From assembly GCF_003815775.1 (NCBI RefSeq), contig NZ_CP033926.1:682001-746000 (forward strand): a stretch of DNA of 64,000 nucleotides. The letters run 5' to 3'. A model generated the notes under the pieces. The model saw only the letters and a program-made list of their open reading frames with translations, was not told the DNA's origin and did no database searches. The DNA comes from Chryseobacterium joostei. GTDB lineage: Bacteria; Bacteroidota; Bacteroidia; Flavobacteriales; Weeksellaceae. Both the position numbers and the translations under genes were made by a program. Below are positions 54,179-62,435 of the stretch, one piece after another (position 1 is the first letter of the stretch; every line of letters starts with the position of its first letter).

Positions 54179-54463
54179 ATGAAAAATTTCAAAAAACTAG
54201 ACAGAAACGAACTAAAAACTATTTCAGGAAACGGATTACTTGATCCAATCGGAGGACTAATTGGTGGTCTTGGAGGTGTAATTGGTGGCGTTGTTGGCGG
54301 CCTAGGTGGTGTAGTAGGAGGTGTTGTAGGTGGAGTAGGCGGTGTAGTTGGTGGCGTTGTTGGTGGTGTAGGTACCGTTGTAGGTAATGCATTATGTCAA
54401 ACTCAATGCGTTGTTAACGGTGTAATTCACATCAAGTTACTTGAATGTGGATCTACTTGCTAG
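54179..54463 (+). CDS. Bacteriocin-like peptide with an 11-residue glycine-zipper repeat
   Basis: This 94-residue peptide has three parts. Residues 1-19 (MKNFKKLDRNELKTISGNG) look like the leader of flavobacterial bacteriocin-like peptides, with a double-Gly-type end replaced by GNG. Residues 27-70 are four tandem 11-residue units of the form hhGGxGGhhGG (27-37, 38-48, 49-59, 60-70), a strong glycine zipper likely to insert into or cross membranes. Residues 71-94 carry four cysteines, Cys73, Cys77, Cys90 and Cys94, in the pattern C-x3-C-x12-C-x3-C, suitable for two disulfides. It has its own promoter and terminator. No C39 peptidase/ABC exporter, immunity or modification gene is adjacent. Function as a toxin or signal is inference. 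Confidence 0.8.
   Translation: MKNFKKLDRNELKTISGNGLLDPIGGLIGGLGGVIGGVVGGLGGVVGGVVGGVGGVVGGVVGGVGTVVGNALCQTQCVVNGVIHIKLLECGSTC
54257..54388 (+). repeat. Four tandem 33-bp coding repeats
   Basis: Four consecutive 33-base units encode the 11-residue glycine-rich repeats of the peptide gene. They are rich in GGT/GGA/GGC and GTA/GTT codons. The DNA repeat could expand or contract by slippage. Confidence 0.8.
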
Positions 54464-54492
54464 GAAAAAACGAACAAGCACTTAAAAAGTAT

Positions 54493-54519
54493 ACCGCTCT
54501 TTTCAGAGCGGTTTTTTTA
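54493..54519 (+). terminator. Rho-independent terminator
   Basis: ACCGCTCT, loop TTTC and AGAGCGGT, then a T-run. The same eight-base stem with a GAAA loop recurs at 62342-62369 after the ferritin-like gene. Confidence 0.9.
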
Positions 54520-54529
54520 TGGGGAAATA

Positions 54530-54991
54530 TTATATGGTAAGGCCGTGGTTATTTTTTACTTCAGCCATTACAAATGTACTGTGGGTACTACCTATAGAAT
54601 CTACAGAACCAAGCTTATTAAATACAAAATCCTGATAATGCTTCATATCCCGAACCTGTACTTTCAATAGAAAATCAAAGTCACCAGAAATATTATAGCA
54701 TTCTGCCACTTCTTCAATTTCCAAAATTTCCTTTACAAAATCATACCCCACAGACCGGTCATGAATTTTTAGCTTGATCTGGCAAAAAACCGTAAATCCA
54801 CGGTTGAGTTTTTCAGCATCCAAAACAGCTACATATCTTTTAATATACCCTTCCTGCTCAAGTCTTTTTACCCTTTCAAAAACAGGTGAAGGAGAAAGGT
54901 TTATTTCCTTGGCAAGCTCTTTAACGGTCAATTTTGAATTGTTCTGAAGCAGTCTCAGTAAATTCAGGTCCTTATCATCAAGTTGTTCCAC
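54530..54991 (-). CDS. Lrp/AsnC-family transcriptional regulator
   Basis: This 153-residue regulator has an N-terminal helix-turn-helix (LDDKDLNLLRLLQNNSKLTVKELAKEINLSPSPVFERVKRLEQEGYIKRY). A C-terminal RAM ligand-binding domain follows (AECYNISGDFDFLLKVQVRDM). Members respond to amino acids. It is divergent from the metE gene and its cobalamin riboswitch, so a role in methionine or amino-acid control is possible but not shown. A -7 box (TAATTTTG, minus strand, 55023-55030) lies 32 bases upstream. Confidence 0.92.
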   Translation of the reverse strand: MEQLDDKDLNLLRLLQNNSKLTVKELAKEINLSPSPVFERVKRLEQEGYIKRYVAVLDAEKLNRGFTVFCQIKLKIHDRSVGYDFVKEILEIEEVAECYNISGDFDFLLKVQVRDMKHYQDFVFNKLGSVDSIGSTHSTFVMAEVKNNHGLTI

Positions 54992-55022
54992 AGAATATTA
55001 TTCTTTTAATTTTAAAATCAAC

Positions 55023-55030
55023 CAAAATTA
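55023..55030 (-). promoter_or_regulatory. -7 element of the Lrp gene
   Basis: CAAAATTA on the plus strand reads TAATTTTG on the minus strand, a perfect TAnnTTTG upstream of the Lrp gene. Confidence 0.5.
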
Positions 55031-55092
55031 CAGAATTATATTCTTTAATAAATAATTTATAAAGTTTTATTTGCTTAATAAACATCAATCAA

Positions 55093-55122
55093 TTGTTAAT
55101 ATATTCTGTATCACTAATTTTA
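55093..55122 (+). promoter_or_regulatory. Candidate metE promoter
   Basis: TTG at 55093-55095 and TAATTTTA at 55115-55122 (one mismatch to TAnnTTTG) are 19 bases apart. Transcription from here would include the whole riboswitch in the leader. Confidence 0.45.
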
Positions 55123-55194
55123 CACAAAATTAAAATCTTTTACCATTACTTATTAAAGATTGGTAAAACAGTTCTTTATATACTTCATCAAACA

Positions 55195-55365
55195 GGAAAG
55201 GTTTTACTTAAGGTAGATTAATAGGGAATCGTGTGAGAATCACGAGCTGTCGCGCAACTGTAAGTAACACACCAAAGGTTTCTGTCCTTGTATATCCACT
55301 GCCAAAAGCGGGAAGGATGGCGGAAACTGTTACAAGTCAGGAGACCTGCCTTTACTGAATTGACA
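55195..55365 (+). ncRNA. Cobalamin riboswitch upstream of metE
   Basis: The leader has the conserved pieces of the adenosylcobalamin aptamer in order: GGGAATCGTGTGAGAATCAC, GAGCTGTCGCGCAACTGTAA, and the B12 box AAGTCAGGAGACCTGCC (55334-55350). Binding of cobalamin would shut off metE, the B12-independent methionine synthase. An imperfect hairpin at about 55400-55465 (ATGATATA... pairing with ...TATATCAT) may be the expression platform; no T-run follows, so translation control is as likely as termination. Confidence 0.92.
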
Positions 55366-55539
55366 ATGCTTTCGCAACCTGAAGCTTTTGAGTCATACAG
55401 ATGATATAAGATAGTGCATTTCTCTAAGGATGAATAGCACGGGTTATCTATATCATTTATATCAAGATCTTCTTATACGCAAAACATTACGAAGCATTCA
55501 AAGAGCTTTTAACAAAAAAGTTTAATTAAAAGTTTAAAA

Positions 55540-57843
55540 ATGCAAACACACATTCTAGGCTATCCGCGTATTGGTAGCAAAAGAGAACTCAAAAAAGCCT
55601 GCGAGCAATATTGGTCAGGCAAAATTGTTTTGGAGGAACTTCTTACTGTAGGAAGAAATATCTGTAACCAAAACTGGAATCTTCAGAAAGAAGCAGGAAT
55701 AGACTTAATTCCCTGTAATGATTTTTCCTACTATGATCAGATATTGGATATGAGCCTTATCGTAGGAGCTATTCCGACACGTTATCATGAAGTTGCCCTT
55801 AAAAGAAACAACTCAGAGCTGGATCTTTACTTTGCAATGGCGAGAGGATATCAAAAAGACGGACTGGATATTACCGCTATGGAAATGACCAAGTGGTTTG
55901 ATACCAATTATCATTATATTGTCCCTGAATTCTATAAAAACCAGCAATTTAAGCTTACTTCAAGTAAAATATTCAATGAATTTGCAGGAGCTAAGCAGGC
56001 AGGAATCAATGCTAAGCCTGTAATTATAGGATTGGTTTCTTATTTACTTTTAGGAAAAGAAAAAGAAGAAGGATTGGACAAGCTGGATCTTGCCCAAAAT
56101 ATTCTACCTGTCTACGTCGAGATTTTATCAAAACTTCAGGAACAGGGCGCAGAATGGATTCAGTTTGATGAACCGTTCCTTTCTCTGGATATTACAGAAA
56201 AAGCCAAGGAAACTTATATTACTGTTTACTCAGAGCTTAGAAAGCAATTTCCAACATTAAAATTCATAGTTGCTACTTATTTTGATGGATTAAAAGACAA
56301 TTTATCCCTTGCCGTTTCACTTCCTGTAAATGTTTTACATGTTGATTTGGCAAGAAACCCTGAGCAATTAGAAGATGTAATCAATTCAATTCCGGAAAAT
56401 CTAAGCTTATCACTGGGACTTGTAGATGGAAGAAATATCTGGAAAAATGATTTTGAAAAGTCTTTGGCTTTTATCAATAAAACCGTTGAGAAACTAGGTT
56501 CAGAAAGAGTTTTTATCGCTCCATCATGTTCATTGCTTCATTCTCCATGTGATTTAGACTTTGAAACCAATCTGAACCCTGAAATTAAAAACTGGCTGGC
56601 ATTCGCTAAACAAAAGGTAAAGGAAGTTGTTAACCTTAAAGAGTTAGCTTCCGGAACAGAAAATCAGGATATTATTAATGATTTTGAGGAAAATAAAAAA
56701 GCCGTTTCAAGTAGAAAAACCTCTTCTCTAATTCATAATAATATTGTAAAGCAAAGAGCAGAAGCTGTAACGGAAGAAGATTCACAACGAAAGAATTCAT
56801 TCCAAATCCGTAGAGAAGAGCAGCAAAAAGCATTACAATTGCCATTATTTCCTACCACGACCATTGGATCATTTCCACAGACTACAGAAGTAAGAAGCTG
56901 GAGAGCAAAATTCAAGAAAGGAGAATTAACTGCAGAGCAGTATGATGCCTTGTTGAAGGAAGAAACCCAGAGAACCATCCGCTGGCAGGAAGAAATTGGA
57001 ATCGATGTTCTGGTTCATGGGGAATTTGAACGTAATGATATGGTGGAATACTTTGGTGAGCAACTTGAGGGGTTTGTATTTACCAAAAACGGTTGGGTAC
57101 AAAGCTATGGAAGCCGATGTGTAAAACCTCCAATCATTTTTGGGGATGTTTCCCGTCCTGCACCCATGACGGTTTACTGGTCTCAATATGCTCAGTCACA
57201 AACCAATCAGTGGGTAAAAGGAATGTTAACAGGTCCTGTTACTATTCTGCAATGGTCCTTTGTACGCAATGACCAGCCTCGTTCTGAAACATGTAAACAA
57301 ATTGCATTAGCCATTCGTGATGAAGTGGTAGACCTTGAAAAAGCAGGAATCAGGATTATTCAAATTGATGAACCTGCTATACGAGAGGGGCTTCCCTTAA
57401 GAAAAACAGAATGGCAGAATTACCTGAAATGGGCTGTAGAAGCCTTTAGGATATCAGCAAGTGGAGTAGAAAACGCCACCCAGATTCATACCCATATGTG
57501 CTATTCGGAATTCAATGATATTATCAAAAATATTGCTGATATGGATGCAGACGTTATTACCATAGAATGTTCCCGCTCACAAATGGAACTTTTAAATGCC
57601 TTTGCAGATTTTAAATATCCTAATGAAATCGGGCCGGGTGTTTATGATATTCATTCACCGAGAGTTCCGTCAAAAGAAGAAATGATAGAACTTCTGAAAA
57701 AGGCTCAGGATGTAATTCCTGCTCATCAACTTTGGGTAAACCCCGACTGTGGATTAAAAACAAGACATTGGGAAGAAACTGAAAAGGCTTTAATTGCAAT
57801 GGTTGCCGCAGCAAAAGAAGCCGCAGTTGAATATTCAATTTAA
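55540..57843 (+). CDS. metE: Cobalamin-independent methionine synthase
   Basis: This 767-residue cytosolic enzyme transfers the methyl group of 5-methyltetrahydropteroyl-triglutamate to homocysteine. The N-terminal barrel starts LGYPRIGSKRELKKACEQYW. The C-terminal barrel has the catalytic zinc ligands in IHTHMCYSE (His and Cys), IECSRS and NPDCGLKTR. It starts 185 bases after the riboswitch aptamer. The presence of both the riboswitch and metE implies the organism also takes up or makes B12 and has a B12-dependent alternative elsewhere. A terminator follows. Confidence 0.96.
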   Translation: MQTHILGYPRIGSKRELKKACEQYWSGKIVLEELLTVGRNICNQNWNLQKEAGIDLIPCNDFSYYDQILDMSLIVGAIPTRYHEVALKRNNSELDLYFAMARGYQKDGLDITAMEMTKWFDTNYHYIVPEFYKNQQFKLTSSKIFNEFAGAKQAGINAKPVIIGLVSYLLLGKEKEEGLDKLDLAQNILPVYVEILSKLQEQGAEWIQFDEPFLSLDITEKAKETYITVYSELRKQFPTLKFIVATYFDGLKDNLSLAVSLPVNVLHVDLARNPEQLEDVINSIPENLSLSLGLVDGRNIWKNDFEKSLAFINKTVEKLGSERVFIAPSCSLLHSPCDLDFETNLNPEIKNWLAFAKQKVKEVVNLKELASGTENQDIINDFEENKKAVSSRKTSSLIHNNIVKQRAEAVTEEDSQRKNSFQIRREEQQKALQLPLFPTTTIGSFPQTTEVRSWRAKFKKGELTAEQYDALLKEETQRTIRWQEEIGIDVLVHGEFERNDMVEYFGEQLEGFVFTKNGWVQSYGSRCVKPPIIFGDVSRPAPMTVYWSQYAQSQTNQWVKGMLTGPVTILQWSFVRNDQPRSETCKQIALAIRDEVVDLEKAGIRIIQIDEPAIREGLPLRKTEWQNYLKWAVEAFRISASGVENATQIHTHMCYSEFNDIIKNIADMDADVITIECSRSQMELLNAFADFKYPNEIGPGVYDIHSPRVPSKEEMIELLKKAQDVIPAHQLWVNPDCGLKTRHWEETEKALIAMVAAAKEAAVEYSI

Positions 57844-57870
57844 AAATAAACTTTCAATTTTATACAAATC

Positions 57871-57900
57871 AAAAAGCATCCGGATTGGATGCTTTTTGAC
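57871..57900 (+). terminator. Rho-independent terminator of metE
   Basis: AAAAAGCATC and GATGCTTTTT pair around a 7-base loop, 28 bases after metE. Confidence 0.85.
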
Positions 57901-57982
57901 TTTATTATTTTTAAATATTATAATTCCGTATACAATAGGGATTCTATTTATTTAAATAACAGCATGATACTCAAATCAATCG

Positions 57983-58795
57983 TTATATTCCTCCCATCAC
58001 ATACATGTTTTCCATAGTAGGAACTGGGCTTCCGCCCTCTTTTTCAAGAGTAATGGCAAAAGCCTGTGCATTTGGAATATTGGCCAATGCAATTAAACTG
58101 TCTTTATCCTGGGTATACATTCCTGCACTTACGGGCTTTCCGTCCGCAATTGCCCAAAGTTGATATTGCATTCCTTCTGGCGCCTTAGGAAGATTCTCAG
58201 CATTAAGGTACACTTCTTTTGTTTTTTTGTCCCAGAAAACCATCGCTTTTGCATCTTCATGTTTCTCTACTCCTTTTAGCATTACCATTTGCATATCAGG
58301 ATTGGAAAACATAGCCATTTTCTGATTCATTTTCTGTATTGCTACATCCTGAAATTGTTTCTCAGTCCTCATTTTTGCAATTTCTTTCTGACTTTCAGAT
58401 TGTTTGTTAACCCAAAAAAGATTTCCTGCAATACTTCCCAAAAATAAAACAGAAGCAGCAATACCCAGAGTTTTCCAGTTGTTGGTGGTTTTAACTCTAA
58501 TATTTTCTTCCAAAGGTTTAATAACAGGAGACGGAATAGAAATGGAAAGTTTTTCCTCTTCAATAATCTGTTCCTGCTGAATTTTATTCCAAATTTTAGC
58601 CTTCAAATCACTTGGAGGTGTTACAGCCTGAGCCGTAGCAAGATTTTCCAAAGTTTTTTGTGCTTCTTCAAAAGCAGCTTTTACTTCAGTATTATTCTTC
58701 ATCACACACTCCAAAATACCTGCTTCCTCTGTAGAAGCATGGCCTAGAATATAAGATTCTATAATTCCGGATGATATGTATTCTTTAGTGTTCAA
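57983..58795 (-). CDS. RskA-type anti-sigma factor
   Basis: This 270-residue single-pass membrane protein has a short cytosolic sigma-binding N-terminus (residues 1-75). It lacks the HxxxCxxC zinc motif of ZAS anti-sigma factors. One membrane helix lies at about 105-125 (NWKTLGIAASVLFLGSIAGNLFWV). The periplasmic domain ends in the RskA pattern AMVFWDKKTKEVYLNAENLPKAPEGMQYQLWAI. It is encoded 1 base after the ECF sigma factor, so the two are coupled. It would sequester the sigma factor until regulated proteolysis. Confidence 0.88.
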   Translation of the reverse strand: MNTKEYISSGIIESYILGHASTEEAGILECVMKNNTEVKAAFEEAQKTLENLATAQAVTPPSDLKAKIWNKIQQEQIIEEEKLSISIPSPVIKPLEENIRVKTTNNWKTLGIAASVLFLGSIAGNLFWVNKQSESQKEIAKMRTEKQFQDVAIQKMNQKMAMFSNPDMQMVMLKGVEKHEDAKAMVFWDKKTKEVYLNAENLPKAPEGMQYQLWAIADGKPVSAGMYTQDKDSLIALANIPNAQAFAITLEKEGGSPVPTMENMYVMGGI

Positions 58796-58796
58796 T

Positions 58797-59345
58797 TTAT
58801 TGATAATCTTTTAACAAATCCTTTAATTTCATCAACGCATTCCGCATTTTCGTTTTTACCGTTCCCAGCGGTATCTTCAGTTTTTCGGATATTTCATGTT
58901 GGGTATATCCCTGATAATAAGCCATATTGATAAGTTCCTGCTTATCAACCTCCAAGCTTTCAAGCACGTTATTAAACCCGATATAATCGGATGAATCATT
59001 GACTGTTGAAAGCTCTGTAGTATTATATACGAAATCTGGAAGCGATTGGTTTTTAAGTTCATTCTGAAATCCTTTCGACTTTAAATAATCTATTGCCGTA
59101 TTTCGGGCAATGTTGATCATCCAGGTGTAAAACCTCCCTTTAGAAACGTCGTATTGATGAATAGAATTCCATATTTTAACAAAAACATCCTGAATTATTT
59201 CTTCTGTATATTCTTTAGACTGAACAATTCGAAGAATTACTCCATACAACGCACCAGAATAGTGGTCATACAGATAATGAAAACCGTTTTCGTTTTTTTC
59301 TTTTAGTAAAACGATAAGTTCTTCTTCCGAATAGGTTGTTTTAAT
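58797..59345 (-). CDS. ECF RNA polymerase sigma factor (SigK-like group)
   Basis: Region 2 is FHYLYDHYSGALYGVILRIVQSKEYTEEIIQDVFVKIW and GRFYTWMINIARNTAIDYLK. Region 4 is YYQGYTQHEISEKLKIPLGTVKTKMRNALMKLKDLL. The open frame begins at a TTG at 59393, but a -7 box at 59364-59371 overlaps that extension. Homology-like sequence starts at KTTYSEEEL, just after an ATT codon at 59345, so I give that as the probable start (182 residues). The TTG at 59366 is the alternative. It pairs with the anti-sigma factor downstream. Confidence 0.85.
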   Translation of the reverse strand: MKTTYSEEELIVLLKEKNENGFHYLYDHYSGALYGVILRIVQSKEYTEEIIQDVFVKIWNSIHQYDVSKGRFYTWMINIARNTAIDYLKSKGFQNELKNQSLPDFVYNTTELSTVNDSSDYIGFNNVLESLEVDKQELINMAYYQGYTQHEISEKLKIPLGTVKTKMRNALMKLKDLLKDYQ

Positions 59346-59363
59346 AGCTTTTATTTTTCCATC

Positions 59364-59371
59364 CAAATGTA
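59364..59371 (-). promoter_or_regulatory. -7 element of the sigma factor gene (TACATTTG on the minus strand)
   Basis: This perfect TAnnTTTG lies about 20 bases upstream of the presumed ATT start codon. Its presence argues against the two upstream TTG starts. Confidence 0.45.
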
Positions 59372-59456
59372 ATAAAATAAAACATATTAACAATAAAATC
59401 CGGATGATCTTTTATTTCGTACATGATTTTTAGAGAATAAGTAAAAAATATTAAAT

Positions 59457-59972
59457 ATGAAAAATATAATACCAAAAGCAATACTCATCTCCTGTATTGC
59501 TTTATCTGCCGGAGTATGTAAGGCACAAAACCATCTTTTTAAAACTTCAAATCCTTACTACTCGCATACCGCCCAAAACCCTCTGAAAGTAAGTAATTCC
59601 GAATGGAAAAAGATTTTAAAGCCTGAACTATATCAAGTTGCAAGAGAAGGAGCCACAGAAACAGCTTTTACCGGAAAATATGATGAATTCGATGAAAAAG
59701 GAATGTACTATTGTGCTGTTTGCGGAAATGCTCTTTTCCTTTCTACTTCAAAATTTGCCACAACCTGCGGCTGGCCTTCTTTTTATCAGCCCATCCGTAA
59801 AAACAGTGTCAGATACAGAAAAGATACTTCTTATCATATGGAACGAACTGAAGTACTATGTGGAAGATGTGACTCGCATCTTGGACATATGTTTGATGAT
59901 GGTCCAAAACCAACAGGAAAACGATTCTGCATGAATTCTATCTGCCTTGAATTTGTACCCAGTAAAAAATAA
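59457..59972 (+). CDS. msrB: Peptide-methionine (R)-S-oxide reductase, exported
   Basis: This 171-residue enzyme reduces methionine-R-sulfoxide in oxidised proteins. A signal peptide (MKNIIPKAILISCIALSAGVCKAQ) places it in the periplasm. Zinc is bound by Cys86, Cys89, Cys135 and Cys138. Cys158 (RFCMNS) is catalytic and Cys104 (TTCGWPSF) is the likely recycling cysteine. It is divergent from the sigma/anti-sigma pair with 111 bases between starts, so the sigma factor may control it. Confidence 0.93.
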   Translation: MKNIIPKAILISCIALSAGVCKAQNHLFKTSNPYYSHTAQNPLKVSNSEWKKILKPELYQVAREGATETAFTGKYDEFDEKGMYYCAVCGNALFLSTSKFATTCGWPSFYQPIRKNSVRYRKDTSYHMERTEVLCGRCDSHLGHMFDDGPKPTGKRFCMNSICLEFVPSKK

Positions 59973-60091
59973 AATACTGAAAATCATGTAGTTATAAATA
60001 ATTTCATTTTTTTTCAATCTAAAACAGAACCAACCTCGTAAATGACATTAAAAGCACAATTAACTATAATTAATTAAAAAAATTCAACACA

Positions 60092-60661
60092 ATGAACACA
60101 CAATCAAAACTCACAGTCTTAGCAATGGTAGCATTATCATTTGCTTTTAGCGGGAAGGTAACAGCACAAACGATGAAAGAAAAAACAGTAATGGTAGGAG
60201 GGGCTCCTATGTACCCATCCAAAAATATTATTGAAAACGCTGTAAATTCTAAAGATCACAAAACTCTTGTAGCAGCAGTAAAAGCTGCGGGACTTGTAGA
60301 AACATTACAGAGCGCCGGACCTTTTACTGTGCTGGCTCCCACGGATGCTGCATTTGCAAAACTTCCGAAAGGAACAGTAGAAAATCTTGTAAAGCCTGAA
60401 AATAAGGCTACATTGACCACCATATTAACCTATCATGTACTTCCAGGAAGATACAGTGCTAAAGAAATATGGGCGGCTGTAAAAGCCGGAAACGGGAAAA
60501 GTATGATGAAAACAGTACAAGGTGAAGACCTTACGTTCTGGACAAAAGGTAAAGACCTATATGTGAAAGACGCTAAAGGAAACAGTGCAAAGGTAACCAT
60601 CGCTGATGTGAACCAGTCTAACGGTGTGATTCATGTAATTGATACAGTTTTGATGCCTTAA
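60092..60661 (+). CDS. Secreted fasciclin (FAS1) domain protein
   Basis: This 189-residue protein has a signal peptide ending at VTAQ and one FAS1 domain. The domain shows NAVNSKDHKTLVAAVKAAGLVETLQSAGPFTVLAPTDAAFAKLP, the H1 motif, and then LTYHVLPGRYSAKEIW and NGVIHVIDTVLMP, the H2 motif. FAS1 proteins mediate adhesion or protein contacts. Mycobacterial SigK/RskA control fasciclin proteins (MPT70/MPT83), which parallels the sigma/anti-sigma pair 0.7 kb upstream here. A terminator follows before the ferritin-like genes. Confidence 0.92.
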   Translation: MNTQSKLTVLAMVALSFAFSGKVTAQTMKEKTVMVGGAPMYPSKNIIENAVNSKDHKTLVAAVKAAGLVETLQSAGPFTVLAPTDAAFAKLPKGTVENLVKPENKATLTTILTYHVLPGRYSAKEIWAAVKAGNGKSMMKTVQGEDLTFWTKGKDLYVKDAKGNSAKVTIADVNQSNGVIHVIDTVLMP

Positions 60662-60676
60662 TACCCTGAGATTAAA

Positions 60677-60704
60677 AAAACAGCATATCACAATATGCTG
60701 TTTT
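60677..60704 (+). terminator. Terminator after the fasciclin gene
   Basis: AAAACAGCATAT and ATATGCTGTTTT pair around CACA, with a short T-run. It may only partly stop transcription into the ferritin-like genes 40 bases downstream. Confidence 0.8.
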
Positions 60705-60743
60705 CTCTCTTTAAACATTAACCTAACACTAAAAATTAATATT

Positions 60744-61454
60744 ATGAAAAAAACGATTCATGTTTCTAATCAGGGAGCAACTCTTGATACAAGCAGAAGA
60801 AACTTTTTAAAATTGAGTGGAGTAGGATTAGCCATTGCTGGCCTTACCTTAGTAGGATGTGATAACAACGATGATTTTCAGATTATAAATGATGAAATCT
60901 ATGATTTAGGAACCGGTGATGTAGGCATACTTAACTATGCATATGCCCTTGAACAGCTGGAAGCGGACTTTTATACGAAAGTGGTCAATAATTTTTATAC
61001 CGGTATTTCCAGTATTGAAAAAGAAGTGTTTACAGACCTTTACCACCATGAAGTCATCCATCGAGACTTTTTCAAGGCAGCCATTAGCGGTGCTACAGAT
61101 CACGTGCTGCCTAAGCTTGAATTCCAGTATCCTAATGTAAATTTTAATGACCGAAACTCGGTACTGGCTACAGCAAAAGCGTTGGAAGATACTGGAGTAG
61201 CAGCATACAATGGAGCTGGAAAATACATTTCAAATCCTGCTTACCTTGTTATTGCTGGTAAAATAGTTTCTGTGGAAGCCAGACATGCTTCAGCTATTAG
61301 AAATTTAATCAATCCCGGATCTGCTGATTTTTCAGGAGATGATGTTATAGATGCTAACGGGCTTGACCTTGCTAAAGAGCCAAAAGATATTGTAATGGCT
61401 GCCGGCGGGTTCATAAAAACACCCTTTACCTGGAAAGAAAGAGGCATAAACTAA
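60744..61454 (+). CDS. Ferritin-like domain protein with Tat signal and lipobox
   Basis: This 236-residue protein starts with a twin-arginine signal (TSRRNFLKLSGVGLAIAGLTLVGC) whose last residues form a lipobox. It is thus probably a Tat-exported lipoprotein. The four-helix ferritin-like core carries ALEQLEADFYTKVV, YHHEVIHRDFF, ALEDTGVAAYNGA and SVEARHASAIRNL, the Glu/His pairs of a di-metal site. It resembles the group annotated as ferritin-like/desiccation-related. The second copy follows 24 bases downstream. Confidence 0.85.
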   Translation: MKKTIHVSNQGATLDTSRRNFLKLSGVGLAIAGLTLVGCDNNDDFQIINDEIYDLGTGDVGILNYAYALEQLEADFYTKVVNNFYTGISSIEKEVFTDLYHHEVIHRDFFKAAISGATDHVLPKLEFQYPNVNFNDRNSVLATAKALEDTGVAAYNGAGKYISNPAYLVIAGKIVSVEARHASAIRNLINPGSADFSGDDVIDANGLDLAKEPKDIVMAAGGFIKTPFTWKERGIN

Positions 61455-61478
61455 TCATTCACCCTTAAAAATTACATT

Positions 61479-62291
61479 ATGAACATTCTTAGATTACTAG
61501 ATAAGCTTTCTAACGATAAATTCTTTACCAAAGAAGCTTCAAGACTGGAAACAATTACGGATATATCTTTATTCGGGAAAAAAGCAGCTATAGCCGCTGT
61601 ACCGCTTGGCTTAGGGAGTCTAATGGCAACTACCAAAGCCGAAACAACAAAAATGAATGTAACAGGGGCTGCCTTAAAAAGTACCCTAACTGATGCCTTA
61701 CAACTCGCTCTGGTATTGGAATACCTAGAAAATGAATATTACAGTATAGGATTATCAACACCCGCACTGATTCCTAATGCAGACAGAGCTGTGTTTATGC
61801 AAATCTCAAAACATGAATCTGCTCATGTTAACTTCCTGAAAAGCACACTTACCTCTTTGGGTACAACACCGGGAGCTAAACCTACTTTCGATTTTACAGC
61901 CAGTGGAAATTTTTCTCCTTTTACAGATTACAGCCAGTTTCTTGTGTTGGCTCAGGCCTTTGAAGATACGGGTGTAAGGGCTTATAAAGGACAAGCAGGA
62001 AATGTAATGTCCAACAAGGTTGTTCTTCAGGCAGCATTACAGATTCACTCTGTAGAAGCAAGACACGCTTCACAAGTGAGAAGAATGAGAGCCAATAAAG
62101 GTTGGATTGAGCTTGCCAATGGAGGAAATATGCCATCAGCAACTAATCCTGTATATGCCGGAGAAGAAAATATTAACCAGGCTGGCTATAATACAAGTAC
62201 CTTATTTGGAGCAGCCGCTGGTTCTGCTGCGTACGACGAAATATTAAGTGGCAGTGATGCACAAACTATTGCATCTCTGTTTATCGTATAG
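61479..62291 (+). CDS. Ferritin-like domain protein, paralogue of the preceding gene
   Basis: This 270-residue protein has a hydrophobic stretch at about residues 34-50 (KAAIAAVPLGLGSLMATTKA), which may be a non-classical signal. The core LALVLEYLENEYYSIGLS, ISKHESAHVNFLKSTL, AFEDTGVRAYKGQ and SVEARHASQVRRMR matches the upstream gene motif by motif. They are a tandem duplicate pair and probably form one operon. A heteromeric or sequential role in binding periplasmic iron or peroxide is inferred. Confidence 0.85.
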   Translation: MNILRLLDKLSNDKFFTKEASRLETITDISLFGKKAAIAAVPLGLGSLMATTKAETTKMNVTGAALKSTLTDALQLALVLEYLENEYYSIGLSTPALIPNADRAVFMQISKHESAHVNFLKSTLTSLGTTPGAKPTFDFTASGNFSPFTDYSQFLVLAQAFEDTGVRAYKGQAGNVMSNKVVLQAALQIHSVEARHASQVRRMRANKGWIELANGGNMPSATNPVYAGEENINQAGYNTSTLFGAAAGSAAYDEILSGSDAQTIASLFIV

Positions 62292-62341
62292 TTCATTATG
62301 TTTAATAGAGGTTTTTTTGAAAGCCTCATGATCAAGTTTTC

Positions 62342-62369
62342 TACCGCTCTGAAAAGAGCGGTTTTTATT
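62342..62369 (+). terminator. Rho-independent terminator
   Basis: ACCGCTCT, loop GAAA and AGAGCGGT, then a T-rich run. It shares its stem sequence with the terminator at 54493. Confidence 0.88.
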
Positions 62370-62435
62370 TTTAAACAGAATACATATCATTACATCACAT
62401 TGTACTGTTAAAATAAAAAACATATTCAAAATCAA

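Noticed and set aside
54257..54388. Interpretation of the repeats as a CRISPR-like or noncoding repeat array
   Set aside because: The units are contiguous, in frame and lie inside an ORF with a leader and a cysteine tail.
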